Shown here piece after piece: positions 8,638 through 17,300 of a stretch of DNA of 64,000 nucleotides. The DNA is from Thermoplasmata archaeon (lineage in GTDB: Archaea > Thermoplasmatota > DTKX01 > JAHFTX01), in the NCBI GenBank assembly GCA_023265395.1, contig JAHFTX010000006.1:696-64695 (forward strand), written 5' to 3'. The notes under the pieces were generated by a model, which had not been told where the DNA came from, searched no databases, and saw nothing but the letters and a program-made list of their open reading frames with translations. The position numbers and the translations under genes are program-made. Numbering within the stretch: the first letter of the stretch is position 1; every line of letters begins with the position of its first letter.

Positions 8638-8798
8638 TTGAGGGGTCAGAGCCGAACCGCCCGGCCCTGCTGAACGAACGGATGACGGAATCCCCCGAAA
8701 TGAGTGCCCTGACCGACCCGCCCCAGAAGGGGGTACGTCCTTGCTGCACCCCGATCGGGGGGGTATCCGCCTGGATTCCCTTCGAACAAAGCCGCCCC

Positions 8799-8831
8799 GA
8801 TTCTCGCTGGTGAGAATCACCAGTGGTTCTC
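8799..8831. repeat. Nested palindrome cluster, possible operator
   Basis: Three overlapping inverted repeats share the same bases: GATTCTC-6-GAGAATC, CTGGTGA-3-TCACCAG (8807-8823) and GAGAATCAC-2-GTGGTTCTC with one mismatch. The cluster is about 95 bp before the membrane protein start codon. It looks like a regulator binding site with several registers, or a transcript that can adopt alternative hairpins. No regulator is known. Confidence 0.5.
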
Positions 8832-8924
8832 ATGCAATGGAGGCAGGCACAAAGAACGAACGACCTTGCCGGTGGTCGCGGCTGCCCCCCATCGGTGCGC
8901 TGACTGTGGGGAGAAGGGAGCTGC

Positions 8925-9737
8925 ATGTCCACCGCGACGCCTCAGATGCGAACTACCGCATTCCTTGGGCAGGATCAACACGCCCCCACCGAGCCACTCG
9001 TCGGTGCCGTCGCGCAGCGGCTGCACCCACTGACATTGGTGGCATTGGGGATCCTCGTCGTCGTCACCATCCTCGCCGTCCAAGCCGCTGATGCCTGGAT
9101 GGAGCGCACCGCAGCAAGCGGGATGAGCTCGCTCAGCGTCCCAGCTTTCCAAGGCATCCTGATCGTGGTGATGATGTTCCTCGCAGGCCTGCTGCTCAAG
9201 GTCATCGATGACATCTGCGACGAGAAGATCCTGCCCGCCCGGGTGGCGATCTGCCTTGCCGTGGTGGACGGCCTGCTCTTTGCGCTGGTGATGCTCACCC
9301 GCGATGGCTTCATCTTCCTCGGGGCGATATTCTGGTCCGCCCTGGCACGCGGCAAGGTCGACGCGGATGCGTTCCGCATCGGCTACGGCTGGACCGCAGT
9401 CCTGTGGGTCAGCCTCGTAGTCCTGCTCCAGCCCTTCCCCATCGGCGAGCCGCTGCTGTGGGCCTTGCTGGGATGGAACGTGCTCAGTGCAGTGATCACC
9501 TCCAAGGCCCACGACCGACTGGCAGAGCGCCTCTCCGGTGCCCCTGCCTGGGTCTTGCTCGAGCACCGCAACCTCCACTTCCTGCTGCTGGCGCCACTGC
9601 CGGTTCTTGGCCTCGTCGGCTGGGCCCCCTTCTTCGGGATCGTCCTCTTCAACGCTGGCTATAGCCTGGGCAAGCCGACCTCGACCTTCATCGATGCCCG
9701 CTGGGGTGTCGCTGCACGCCCTGCGACCAGCCCCTAG
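8925..9737 (+). CDS. Polytopic membrane protein, weakly UbiA-like
   Basis: The 270-residue product has about eight hydrophobic segments. After the second comes LLKVIDDICDEKILPARVA, which resembles the first Asp-rich motif and following 'P-x-R-P' of UbiA-type prenyltransferases, but it lacks the canonical N-D-x-x-D-x-x-x-D and no clear second Asp motif is present (nearest: TSKAHDRLAERL). It may be a degenerate or distant member of that fold, or an unrelated membrane protein. Start ATG has a good Shine-Dalgarno (gaagggag) 5 bp upstream. Confidence 0.6.
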   Translation: MSTATPQMRTTAFLGQDQHAPTEPLVGAVAQRLHPLTLVALGILVVVTILAVQAADAWMERTAASGMSSLSVPAFQGILIVVMMFLAGLLLKVIDDICDEKILPARVAICLAVVDGLLFALVMLTRDGFIFLGAIFWSALARGKVDADAFRIGYGWTAVLWVSLVVLLQPFPIGEPLLWALLGWNVLSAVITSKAHDRLAERLSGAPAWVLLEHRNLHFLLLAPLPVLGLVGWAPFFGIVLFNAGYSLGKPTSTFIDARWGVAARPATSP

Positions 9738-9819
9738 ACCCTACGACCGCTGCAAAAGGCGGGAGGTCAGGAGGTGTGGAGCATGCCCTCATATCCGCCT
9801 AGGGCAGGAGGTGGATGGC

Positions 9820-10659
9820 ATGGTCCCAAATCATCCGATTGATGACCTGCTCTCCGACGAGGAGACCCTCGACTTCTCGGTCGATGTCGGCCAGTGGGAT
9901 CTCCTCGAGCAGACCACGACACCGATCGCGTTGCTCGAGGCTGGGCATTTCGTCCGCTTGAGCACGGCGTGGGAACCCCTGCTCGGCCACACCCGTGCCC
10001 AGCTGCAAGGGGGGAATCTGTTGGAACTGGTCCACCAGGACGATGAACAGCGGGTGCGCGTCGAACTCTCCGCGCTGCGAGACGGGGAACCCCGTGAGGT
10101 ACGGATGCGGCTCCGCACTGCCGAGCGCGGGTGGCGCACACTTCTTCTGACCTGCTCGCCCCTTGCCGCGGGTGGGATGGTGTACGTCGTCGCCTCGGAC
10201 GTCACCGACCAGCCGCGCCCTGCCCCGCACTCCGCTGTTCCGCCGGAACCGTCACGAGCGCAACCAGCGACCGGCCGCCAGGGGCACCCGCAAGATGTTG
10301 GCGCCACGGACAAGGTCGCCATCGCCATCAGCGCTGCCTTGGCCGATCCCCAGTGCGTCGCCATCCTCGCAGCCTGCCGCAGTGAATCGCTGAGCGTGCC
10401 TGCACTCACCGACCGCTTGGCGTTGCCCGCGGCAAGCCTCTACCGCAAGATCGAATCGTTGATCGCCCTGGGGTTCCTCGAGGACCTGGGCAAGGCCGTC
10501 AGCCACCGTGGCCGCCGAGTCCACCTCTATCGCTCGCGCGTCGATGTCGCGAAGGTCCATTTCGAGGGATCGCAGGTCCACATCAGCGTCCGCCTGCGTC
10601 CATACCGGGACGATGACTTCGGCACCGTCGAAGAACAGTCGTACCGCCGCGACCTCTGA
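9820..10659 (+). CDS. PAS-domain winged-helix transcriptional regulator
   Basis: ATG at 9820 follows a strong Shine-Dalgarno (aggaggtgg), giving 279 residues; the 373-residue track ORF overlaps the previous gene's end and is too long. Residues about 25-135 are a PAS sensor domain (PIALLEAGHFVRLSTAWEPLLGHT ... GMVYVVASDVTDQ). A Pro-rich linker follows, then an ArsR-type winged helix at about 170-250 (ALADPQCVAIL, PAASLYRKIESLIALGFLE). The tail YRSRVDVAKVHFEG is nearly the same as in the regulator at 20428, so the two are paralogues. It probably binds DNA in response to a small ligand or redox state sensed by PAS. Confidence 0.82.
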   Translation: MVPNHPIDDLLSDEETLDFSVDVGQWDLLEQTTTPIALLEAGHFVRLSTAWEPLLGHTRAQLQGGNLLELVHQDDEQRVRVELSALRDGEPREVRMRLRTAERGWRTLLLTCSPLAAGGMVYVVASDVTDQPRPAPHSAVPPEPSRAQPATGRQGHPQDVGATDKVAIAISAALADPQCVAILAACRSESLSVPALTDRLALPAASLYRKIESLIALGFLEDLGKAVSHRGRRVHLYRSRVDVAKVHFEGSQVHISVRLRPYRDDDFGTVEEQSYRRDL

Positions 10660-10743
10660 CGTCCTCTCCGCTGCGGGACAGATGATTCGCCGCACTGGGC
10701 GTCCGTGGGGCCGTGGCGTTTGCACATGGGCCTGCAGAACCTT

Positions 10744-10769
10744 CATTAAGTACAACCGGCTACATTGTA
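10744..10769 (+). promoter_or_regulatory. Promoter and palindromic operator of the toxin-antitoxin pair
   Basis: A TATA-like cattaagt (10744-10751) lies about 25 bp before ATG at 10773. Overlapping its downstream side is an inverted repeat TACAA-9-TTGTA (10751-10769), which would sit between TATA box and start codon. Antitoxins commonly repress their own operon, so this is a candidate autoregulatory site. Confidence 0.45.
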
Positions 10770-10772
10770 TCC

Positions 10773-11084
10773 ATGGACAGCATCCAGATTCGGCTGCCCC
10801 CGGCGGAGCTGAAGGAGCTCACGCGGTTGCAGGCCGAGTTCAAGCGAAGCAGGTCCGAGGTGACCCGTCGGGCGCTGGCGGCAGGGGTGCGAGTCTTGCG
10901 GATGGAGCTCGCGTTGGAGCGGTATGCTCGGGAGGAGATCTCGCTCTCGCGGGCGGCCGAATTCGCCGGTGTGTCCATCGCCCAGATGGCGGACGCCGCT
11001 GCGGGGCGCGGAATACCATACTTCCGATACCACCCATCGGACCTTGAACAGGATATCCTCCGGGTCCGGGGGCACATCGAGTGA
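10773..11084 (+). CDS. UPF0175-type antitoxin (VapB-like)
   Basis: I use ATG at 10773, giving 103 residues; the track start adds 20 implausible residues. The N-terminus (SIQIRLPPAELKELTRLQAEFKRSRSEVTRRAL) has the strand-helix-helix pattern of ribbon-helix-helix DNA binders. The second half, LALERYAREEISLSRAAEFAGVSIAQMADAAAGRGIP, is the diagnostic UPF0175 helix-turn-helix segment. The gene overlaps the PIN toxin gene by 4 bp (GTGA), the usual antitoxin-first arrangement. Confidence 0.85.
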   Translation: MDSIQIRLPPAELKELTRLQAEFKRSRSEVTRRALAAGVRVLRMELALERYAREEISLSRAAEFAGVSIAQMADAAAGRGIPYFRYHPSDLEQDILRVRGHIE

Positions 11085-11593
11085 GGGTCCTTGCTGACGC
11101 CTCATCCGTCATCGCGATGGCACGGGCAGGGAAGCTCACTCTACTTCGTGCCGTCGTCCAGGAGCTAGTGATCACCACCATCGTCCGCGACGAACTCCTT
11201 GATCATGAGGATCAGACGAGCGCCGCGATTCACGAAGCGCTGAAAGACTGGATCAGGGTGTGCCGGGGTCCCCCCCCGTCCGAAGCCTATCTCCGTCTTG
11301 GTCTTGGCTTGGGGGAAGCGTCTACGGTGGCCTTCGCCCGCAACGGGGACACGCTGATCATCGATGACAAGCAGGGACGGGCGCTCGCCCATCAGCTGGG
11401 GAAGCGCTCCACGGGATTGCTCGGCCTCCTTGCAGAAGTCGTCCGCCTCCAACGAATCACGTCCGCCGAAGCCACCGAGACGATCGGAGCACTCGAGCAG
11501 GCTGGTTTCTGGATGGCTCCCAGCGTTCGGAAGAAGGCCCTGGATGCCGTTCAAGAGGCATCGAGACAATCAGCAGCACCTCGGGGCGGATGA
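11081..11593 (+). CDS. PIN-domain toxin, DUF3368 type
   Basis: This 170-residue protein starts with GTG overlapping the antitoxin stop. It opens RVLADASSVIAMARAGKL with the first PIN acidic residue, has RDELLD near residue 50, and GLGLGEASTVAFARNGDTLIIDDKQGRALA, supplying the central Glu and the Asp pair of the metal site. Archaeal DUF3368 proteins pair with UPF0175 antitoxins and are predicted Mg-dependent ribonucleases. All expected acidic residues are present, so the toxin looks intact. Confidence 0.87.
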   Translation: MRVLADASSVIAMARAGKLTLLRAVVQELVITTIVRDELLDHEDQTSAAIHEALKDWIRVCRGPPPSEAYLRLGLGLGEASTVAFARNGDTLIIDDKQGRALAHQLGKRSTGLLGLLAEVVRLQRITSAEATETIGALEQAGFWMAPSVRKKALDAVQEASRQSAAPRGG

Positions 11594-11625
11594 GCGAAAA
11601 CGGGTGCCGAGGGGAAGACCCGAAC

Positions 11626-11633
11626 CCTTAAGC
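11626..11633 (+). promoter_or_regulatory. TATA-like box for the nucleotide-sugar operon
   Basis: CCCTTAAG lies about 50 bp before ATG at 11681, which would leave a short leader of roughly 25 nt. The same core occurs at similar distance before the giant receptor gene. Confidence 0.4.
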
Positions 11634-11680
11634 GCGCCACTCTCCGTGCCCGACGAGCGGCGCGACTGCGCAGGTGTGCG

Positions 11681-12784
11681 ATGGTGGACCAACCTGGCGC
11701 GATTCCCCTCTCGCGCGTGGTAGTCGACGCCTCGATCCGTCAGGCTGTCGACCGGGTGCTCGCCTCGGGCACCTTCATCAATGGCCCTGAGGTCGTCGCC
11801 TTCGAGAAGGAGTTCGCCGAGTTCTGCGGCAGTGACCTGGGCGTCGCGACCTCCAACGGCACCACGGCGATCATCCTCGCCCTCCAAGCGCTCGGGGTCG
11901 GCCCTGGCGATGAAGTCTTGTGCCCATCCCATTCCTTCATCGCTACCGCGACCCCCGTGTCGCTGCTGGGGGCCACCCCCGTCTTCGTCGATATCGACGA
12001 CGAGACGATGACCATCGACCCGTCGGCTGCGGCGGCATTGGTGACCGACAAGACCGTCGGCATCATCGCCGTGCACCTCTACGGCCAGCCTGCCGACCTC
12101 GATCCGCTTCAGGAACTGGCGGAGGAGCGTGGGCTCTTCGTCCTCGAGGACGCCTGCCAGGCCCACGGGGCGACCTACAAGGGGCGCACCGTCGGCTCGC
12201 TGGCCGACATCGCCTGCTTCTCCTTCTACCCCTCCAAGAACCTCACCGTCGGCGGTGATGGTGGGATGATCGTCTCCGACCGAGACGAGCTGATCGACGC
12301 CGCGCGGGCCCTACGCAACCACGGTCGCGCCCCCGGCGACAAGTACCGCCATACCCGACTCGGCTCCAACTCCCGCTTGAGCGAGATCCAGGCTGCGATC
12401 GGTCGCGCCGGGTTGTCCCATCTGCCAAAGTGGAGCAAACAGCGCCAGGCGATCGCGGCGCGCTATAGCAAGGCGCTCGCGGGCCATGCGCAGGTGCGCC
12501 CACCGACCGCGGCGGCGTACGCGGGCCATGTCTACCACATGTACGTCGTCCGATCCTCACGGCGCGAATCACTGCAGTCGCACCTGATGCAGCGCAAGAT
12601 CGCCACCGGCATCCACTACCCGATCCCGATCCACCAGCAACCCATCTACGTCGACACCCCACCGCGAGCTCCGCTCCCGCGCACCGAGGCCACGGCGCGG
12701 CAGGTGCTCTCGCTGCCGATGTTCCCCGAGCTGAGCGACAGCGACGTCGCCACCGTTTGCGAAGGGCTGAGTACCTTCTCCTGA
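11681..12784 (+). CDS. DegT/DnrJ/EryC1/StrS sugar aminotransferase (WbpE-like)
   Basis: The 367-residue protein is a PLP-dependent nucleotide-sugar aminotransferase. Family marks are FINGPEVVAFEKEFAEF near the N-terminus, SNGTTAIILALQALG, LEDACQAHGA, and the PLP lysine in FSFYPSKNLTVGGDGGM. Its neighbours are a Gfo/Idh/MocA oxidoreductase 8 bp downstream and a left-handed beta-helix acetyltransferase. This is the WbpB-WbpE-WbpD set, which turns UDP-GlcNAc-uronate into a 3-amino and then 2,3-diacetamido sugar. On that reading it aminates the 3-keto sugar using glutamate. Confidence 0.9.
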   Translation: MVDQPGAIPLSRVVVDASIRQAVDRVLASGTFINGPEVVAFEKEFAEFCGSDLGVATSNGTTAIILALQALGVGPGDEVLCPSHSFIATATPVSLLGATPVFVDIDDETMTIDPSAAAALVTDKTVGIIAVHLYGQPADLDPLQELAEERGLFVLEDACQAHGATYKGRTVGSLADIACFSFYPSKNLTVGGDGGMIVSDRDELIDAARALRNHGRAPGDKYRHTRLGSNSRLSEIQAAIGRAGLSHLPKWSKQRQAIAARYSKALAGHAQVRPPTAAAYAGHVYHMYVVRSSRRESLQSHLMQRKIATGIHYPIPIHQQPIYVDTPPRAPLPRTEATARQVLSLPMFPELSDSDVATVCEGLSTFS

Positions 12785-12792
12785 GGTGCTCG

Positions 12793-13791
12793 ATGGTCGG
12801 CGTCGCGGTGGTGGGCACAGGCTACTGGGGCAAGAACCACGTCCGGGTCTGGCGCGAGATGCTCGCCGAGGGGCGTATCGATCGCCTGGTGGTGTGTGAC
12901 ATCGACCCCGGTCGCGCGCAGAAGTTTGCCCGGATGTTCGACATCGAGGCTATCACCGACTACCGCACGCTCCTGCGGGACGAGGGAATCGACTGTCTCT
13001 CCATCGTCACCCCCTCGCAGACCCACGCGCAGCTGGCGACCGAGTGCATGCGCGCGGGCAAGGACGTTCTCGTCGAGAAGCCGATGACGATGGACTCCAC
13101 CCACGCGGAGCAGATGGTCGCCGTGGCCGCTGAGACCAAGGCGGTGCTGATGGTCGGTCACATATTCCGCTACCATCCTGCGGTCCAGGAGCTGACGCGG
13201 CGGATCAAGCGCCGCGACCTAGGGGACCTCTTCTACCTCCATACCAACCGGCTGGCGTACAGCGCCCCGCGCCGCGACATGGGTGTGCTCTGGGCGCTGG
13301 GCATCCACGAGGTCGATATCTACTGTGACCTGATGGGCGTGCACTACCCCAACGCCCTGAGGGCGCAGTGGGGGTGTCACGTGCTGCCGGGCATCGACGA
13401 CCACGCGCTCCTGACCCTCGAGTTTGGGGGAGACACCCAGGGGACGGCGGTCGAGAGCTGGCTCTCACCGGGCAACGCCAAGCAGCGCGACCTGCTGGTG
13501 GTCGGCAAGCGCATGAGCGCCCGCGTCGACTACCTCAAGCCCAACCATCTGCAGCTCTTCGATGTCTCGGTCAGCGAGGTCGAGGAGGCCGGCGGGGGGT
13601 CGCACCTGCAGCTCGACGACGAGGGGAGCCATACCATCACCACCCCCTACAGCGAGCCGCTGCGCAACGAGCTGGACCACTTCCTGCGCTGCCACAAGGA
13701 GCGCGACCGCCCCATCACCGACGGCGCCACTGGGCTGCGGGCGGTCCGCATGATCGAGGCGGTCTTGGCACACAAGGGCACGGTGGGGTAG
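12793..13791 (+). CDS. Gfo/Idh/MocA family sugar dehydrogenase (WbpB/WlbA-like)
   Basis: ATG at 12793 gives 332 residues and places the Rossmann motif VAVVGTGYWGKNHVR at the N-terminus, as in the family. Next come SIVTPSQTHAQLATECMRAGKDVLVEKPM, with the invariant Glu-Lys-Pro, and the C-terminal dimer domain with ALGIHEVDIYCDL, whose His is the usual catalytic residue. In the WbpB/WlbA role it oxidises C3 of UDP-N-acetyl-glucuronate with NAD, giving the ketone used by the aminotransferase upstream. The operon context supports this over other members of this broad family. Confidence 0.88.
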   Translation: MVGVAVVGTGYWGKNHVRVWREMLAEGRIDRLVVCDIDPGRAQKFARMFDIEAITDYRTLLRDEGIDCLSIVTPSQTHAQLATECMRAGKDVLVEKPMTMDSTHAEQMVAVAAETKAVLMVGHIFRYHPAVQELTRRIKRRDLGDLFYLHTNRLAYSAPRRDMGVLWALGIHEVDIYCDLMGVHYPNALRAQWGCHVLPGIDDHALLTLEFGGDTQGTAVESWLSPGNAKQRDLLVVGKRMSARVDYLKPNHLQLFDVSVSEVEEAGGGSHLQLDDEGSHTITTPYSEPLRNELDHFLRCHKERDRPITDGATGLRAVRMIEAVLAHKGTVG

Positions 13792-13793
13792 CG

Positions 13794-14282
13794 ATGGCCG
13801 AGGAGCCTGCCCCCGGTGCGATCCAGCGCGATGGGGTGCCCTACGGTCCCAACGTCGGCGACGGGACACGCATCTGGCACCATCACAACGTCTATCGCGC
13901 CGCGAAGATCGGGCGCGAATGCAACATCGGCTCCTTCTGCGAGATCCGTCACCGCGTGACCATCGGCGATCGGGTGCGCATCCAGGCCTTCACCTTCGTC
14001 TGCGAGGAGGTCACCATCGAGGATGACGTCTTCATCGGACCGCATGTCTGCTTCACCAACGACAAGCTTCCGCCCTCCAAGGGAACGGCCTGGCAGCCGA
14101 CACTGGTCAAGGCGGGAGCGGCCATCGGTGCCGGTGCCGTCATCCTGCCGGGGGTGACGATCGGCGCGGGTGCGCTAGTCGGTGCTGGTGCCGTCGTCAC
14201 CAAGGACGTCCCCGCCGGCACAGTCGTCGTGGGCAACCCCGCGCAAGTGGTCGGACCTCGTCCTCCAGCGACTGAGGCGTAG
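13794..14282 (+). CDS. Hexapeptide-repeat N-acetyltransferase (WbpD-like)
   Basis: ATG at 13794 starts 2 bp after the previous stop and gives 162 residues; the track ORF is a long out-of-place extension. The sequence is a left-handed beta helix of [LIV]-G-x4 repeats, with the loop FTNDKLPPSKGTAWQPTLVKAGAAIGAGAVILPGVTIG that is typical of WbpD/WlbB-type UDP-2-acetamido-3-amino-glucuronate acetyltransferases. It would add the second acetyl group from acetyl-CoA, completing the diacetamido-glucuronate made by this three-gene operon. Confidence 0.88.
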   Translation: MAEEPAPGAIQRDGVPYGPNVGDGTRIWHHHNVYRAAKIGRECNIGSFCEIRHRVTIGDRVRIQAFTFVCEEVTIEDDVFIGPHVCFTNDKLPPSKGTAWQPTLVKAGAAIGAGAVILPGVTIGAGALVGAGAVVTKDVPAGTVVVGNPAQVVGPRPPATEA

Positions 14283-14326
14283 TGCCCCCCCTTTTTGCCG
14301 TTCGATGAGTGATGCCCTGAAGGAAC

Positions 14327-14334
14327 GCTTAAGC
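14327..14334 (+). promoter_or_regulatory. TATA-like box for the giant receptor gene
   Basis: CGCTTAAG lies about 55 bp before ATG at 14386, the same distance as the similar box before the aminotransferase gene. It falls downstream of the alternative ATG at 14305, which argues for the later start. Confidence 0.4.
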
Positions 14335-14385
14335 AACGCCTCGACTCGTGCATCAGGGTCGCTGTCGTGGCGCGGGGCGTGGCAG

Positions 14386-17300
14386 ATGCGTCTTGGCACC
14401 GTCTCGGTCCGCTCCGGACAGGTCGTCGGGCTGGTCCTGCTGCTCCTCACCGCGGGGGTGCCGTTGCCCGGCAGCGATGGCTCGCTCAGTGGGGGGGCGT
14501 CGAGCAACCTCTTCGGCTCTCTAGGGTCGTATGTCCTCAACGGCAACACCAGCGCGGGCTGGGCAGGCTGGAGCGTCGCCCCGATAGGTGACTTCGATGG
14601 CGATGGCTACGACGACTTTGCGGTGGGCGCTCCTGGGGATCTGGATGGGTTCGCTCTGGCCGCTCCCGGCCACGTCGAAATCGTCTTTGGACGCGGGGCG
14701 CCAATGGAGACGCCGCAGATCCTCCAACAAGCAGCCGCCGCCGATGGTCTTCGTCTGACCGGGTTGCAGGACAAGGACCAGTTCGGACGGTCCCTTGCAG
14801 CGCTCGGAGACTTCGATGGTGACGGGTTCGACGATTTTGCGGTCGGGGCGCCAAATCACAAGGTAGTCCTGAAGAACGGAGCTGGACGGGTCTATGTGAT
14901 TCGCGGTGGTGATGGCGATGGCAATGGTGCAGATATCGATGCGGAAGCGGCCGACATCGACACCAACACTTTCCACTGGGATGGGTTGCACGCCGACGAC
15001 CGGGTCGGCTTTTCTGTTTCGGGGGCCGGGGACGTCACCCGTGATGGCAGGGGCGAGCTGCTGGTGGGGGCGCCGGGCTACTCCACCCCTCCCGTTTCAG
15101 ACGATGCAGGAGTGGCCTACCTCATCGATGGCCAATCGTGGAACGATGGGGGGGTGGGGGACGGGGGCACTATCGATTCCGTGGTACATTCCGAATTCAG
15201 AGGCGTCGGCCTCAACGGGCACTTTGGGAACACCACGGCAGGTTGGGGTGACTACAACAAGGATGGTCTCCTCGATGTCGTCATCGGTGCTCCTGACCTC
15301 TCGCCATTGGGCACGACCCTTCCGGGCCGGATCTACGTCTATTATGGCAGCAACGATGGCTGGGGGGCGATAATCGGCGTCGGGCTCGCTGGAGACATCT
15401 TCGACGGACTGAAGAACGACCATCACTTGGGATGGTCCCTCGCCAACATCGGTGACACCGATGGCGATCAGTATGACGACCTGCTCGTGGGGATGTACGG
15501 GGTAGAGAGCGATACGTCTGACGTGATCTCGGGGGAGGATTATCTCCTCTTGGGTCAGGATAGACCTTGGAGGGGGGAGGGGCAGGACATCGGTGACGTC
15601 GCGATGCCCTCCATCATCGCCCCGCAGAACAGCCTTCACATCTTTGGTTTCCCTGTCGGCGCTGCTGGTGACCTCTCTGGGGACACCTGGGCGGACATCG
15701 CAGTAGCGGCCCTGTCCGAATACGACATCGGCTGCCTTCCGGCAGCCGCCGAACAGACCACGTATGTCCGCGCCGGGACCGACCAGCTGACGAACACGGT
15801 GCAGATGGCCAGCCTCACGCCCAGCTACAAGGAGAACTGTGTGAATCGCCCCAAGCTGGCGCCGCAATCGGTCGCGTCGGCCGGTGACTTCGATGGCGAT
15901 GGTGTCGATGAGCTGCTGCTGGGCGGCTGGTCCTCCGACGCGGCCGCTCCCAACGGGGGCGCCGCCTACCTGCTCAACCCAGGGTCCAACAGCGAACCGA
16001 GCCAGCCGAGCGACTTGAAGTTCTACGCCGACCCGGCCTACTCCATCCCCGTCAGCTGGGCTGATGTCGGGCACCGCGTCTACATCCAGCTCGATGCGAC
16101 GGACCCTGATGCCCTCAACGCCAACGTGGCACGACTGCGCGTACGTGCCGATGAGGGGGTGTGGCACACCATACGCGCCTACGAGACCGGCCACAACACC
16201 GGCCGCTATCGGACGTACCTCGACCTGCAGTCGTGGACCGACCTGCACCACCACATCATGGGCGTCGCCATCGGTCAAACGCTTCGTGTCGAGGTCGAGG
16301 CCCTCTCCAACGGAGTCGGCCATACCATATCGATCGGGCCACTGGGGCTCGGCCCGCTGCCGTGGCAGCAGGATGCGACAGAGGACCAGCCCTTCCTGCT
16401 CGGCCTGGTCGTGCAGAATGCGACTGCCCCCTTGGTGGACGCTGTGGCAGGCGCGAACTGGTTGACCTTCGATGCGAGCAACTGGACGGTCGGCGGCACA
16501 CCCGACAACGCTGCAGTCGGTGGCGTTTCGGTCAATGTCACGGTCACCGACGCCTTCGACGTCTCTGTCTTGCGCACCTACCTCATCACGGTACACAACG
16601 AACCCCCGGCAGTCATCGGCCCATTGGTCGCCCCCGATGCCGTCCAAGATGTCCCGTACTCGCTCGATCTCAACAGCACTGACGATGGCCAAGGGACGAT
16701 CACGTGGGTGATCGACCAAGGACCGGCATGGTTGTCGATCGATGGCGCGGGAAGGCTCAATGGCACGCCGAGCAACGGCGATGTCGGGATGAGCGACCTG
16801 AATGTCAGCGTCGATGACGGCAATGGCGGCATCGATACGTGGACGGCTGCTCTGACCGTGCTCAATGTCAACGACCCGCCGACGGTCCTGACCACGGTGA
16901 TGCCGGATGTCGTCGATGAGGACAGTCTGTTGCTGGTGACCCTCCAGGGAAGCGACCCGGACCTCGACGACACGGACCTGGTCTGGAACCTCAGCGGGGG
17001 GGATCCGTGGCTCTCCATCGGTCCTGAGAATGGTACGTTGACGGGGACCCCCAGCAATGCCGATGTCGGCGCCCACGAACTGAGCGTGACGTTGACCGAT
17101 CGTGGCGGAGCGACAGACACGCGTGATTGGACCTTGCAGGTACGCAACGTCAACGACCTTCCCACCTTCATCAGCAGCCCCCCATTGGGGGCCTCGGTCG
17201 GCGCCCCGTATGAGTACAAGGCGCTGGTCGAGGAGGTCGATCTCGGTGACACCGTCAACTTCTCGCTTTCGAGCCCGCCCGCTGGCATGACTGTCGACCG

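Larger units (their letters stand above)
8610..8924. other. Divergent intergenic region, 315 bp
   Basis: This region lies between the minus-strand GT4 operon and the plus-strand membrane protein gene. It holds the GT4 TATA-like box, a G/C-rich stretch with short runs of C and G, a cluster of overlapping palindromes at 8799-8831, and a purine-rich Shine-Dalgarno stretch (gagaagggag) just before the ATG at 8925. I see no ORF worth calling. Confidence 0.6.

Noticed and set aside
8925-9737. Second UbiA prenyltransferase
   Set aside because: Only one Asp-rich motif is partly matched and the second is missing, so it is listed as an uncharacterised membrane protein.
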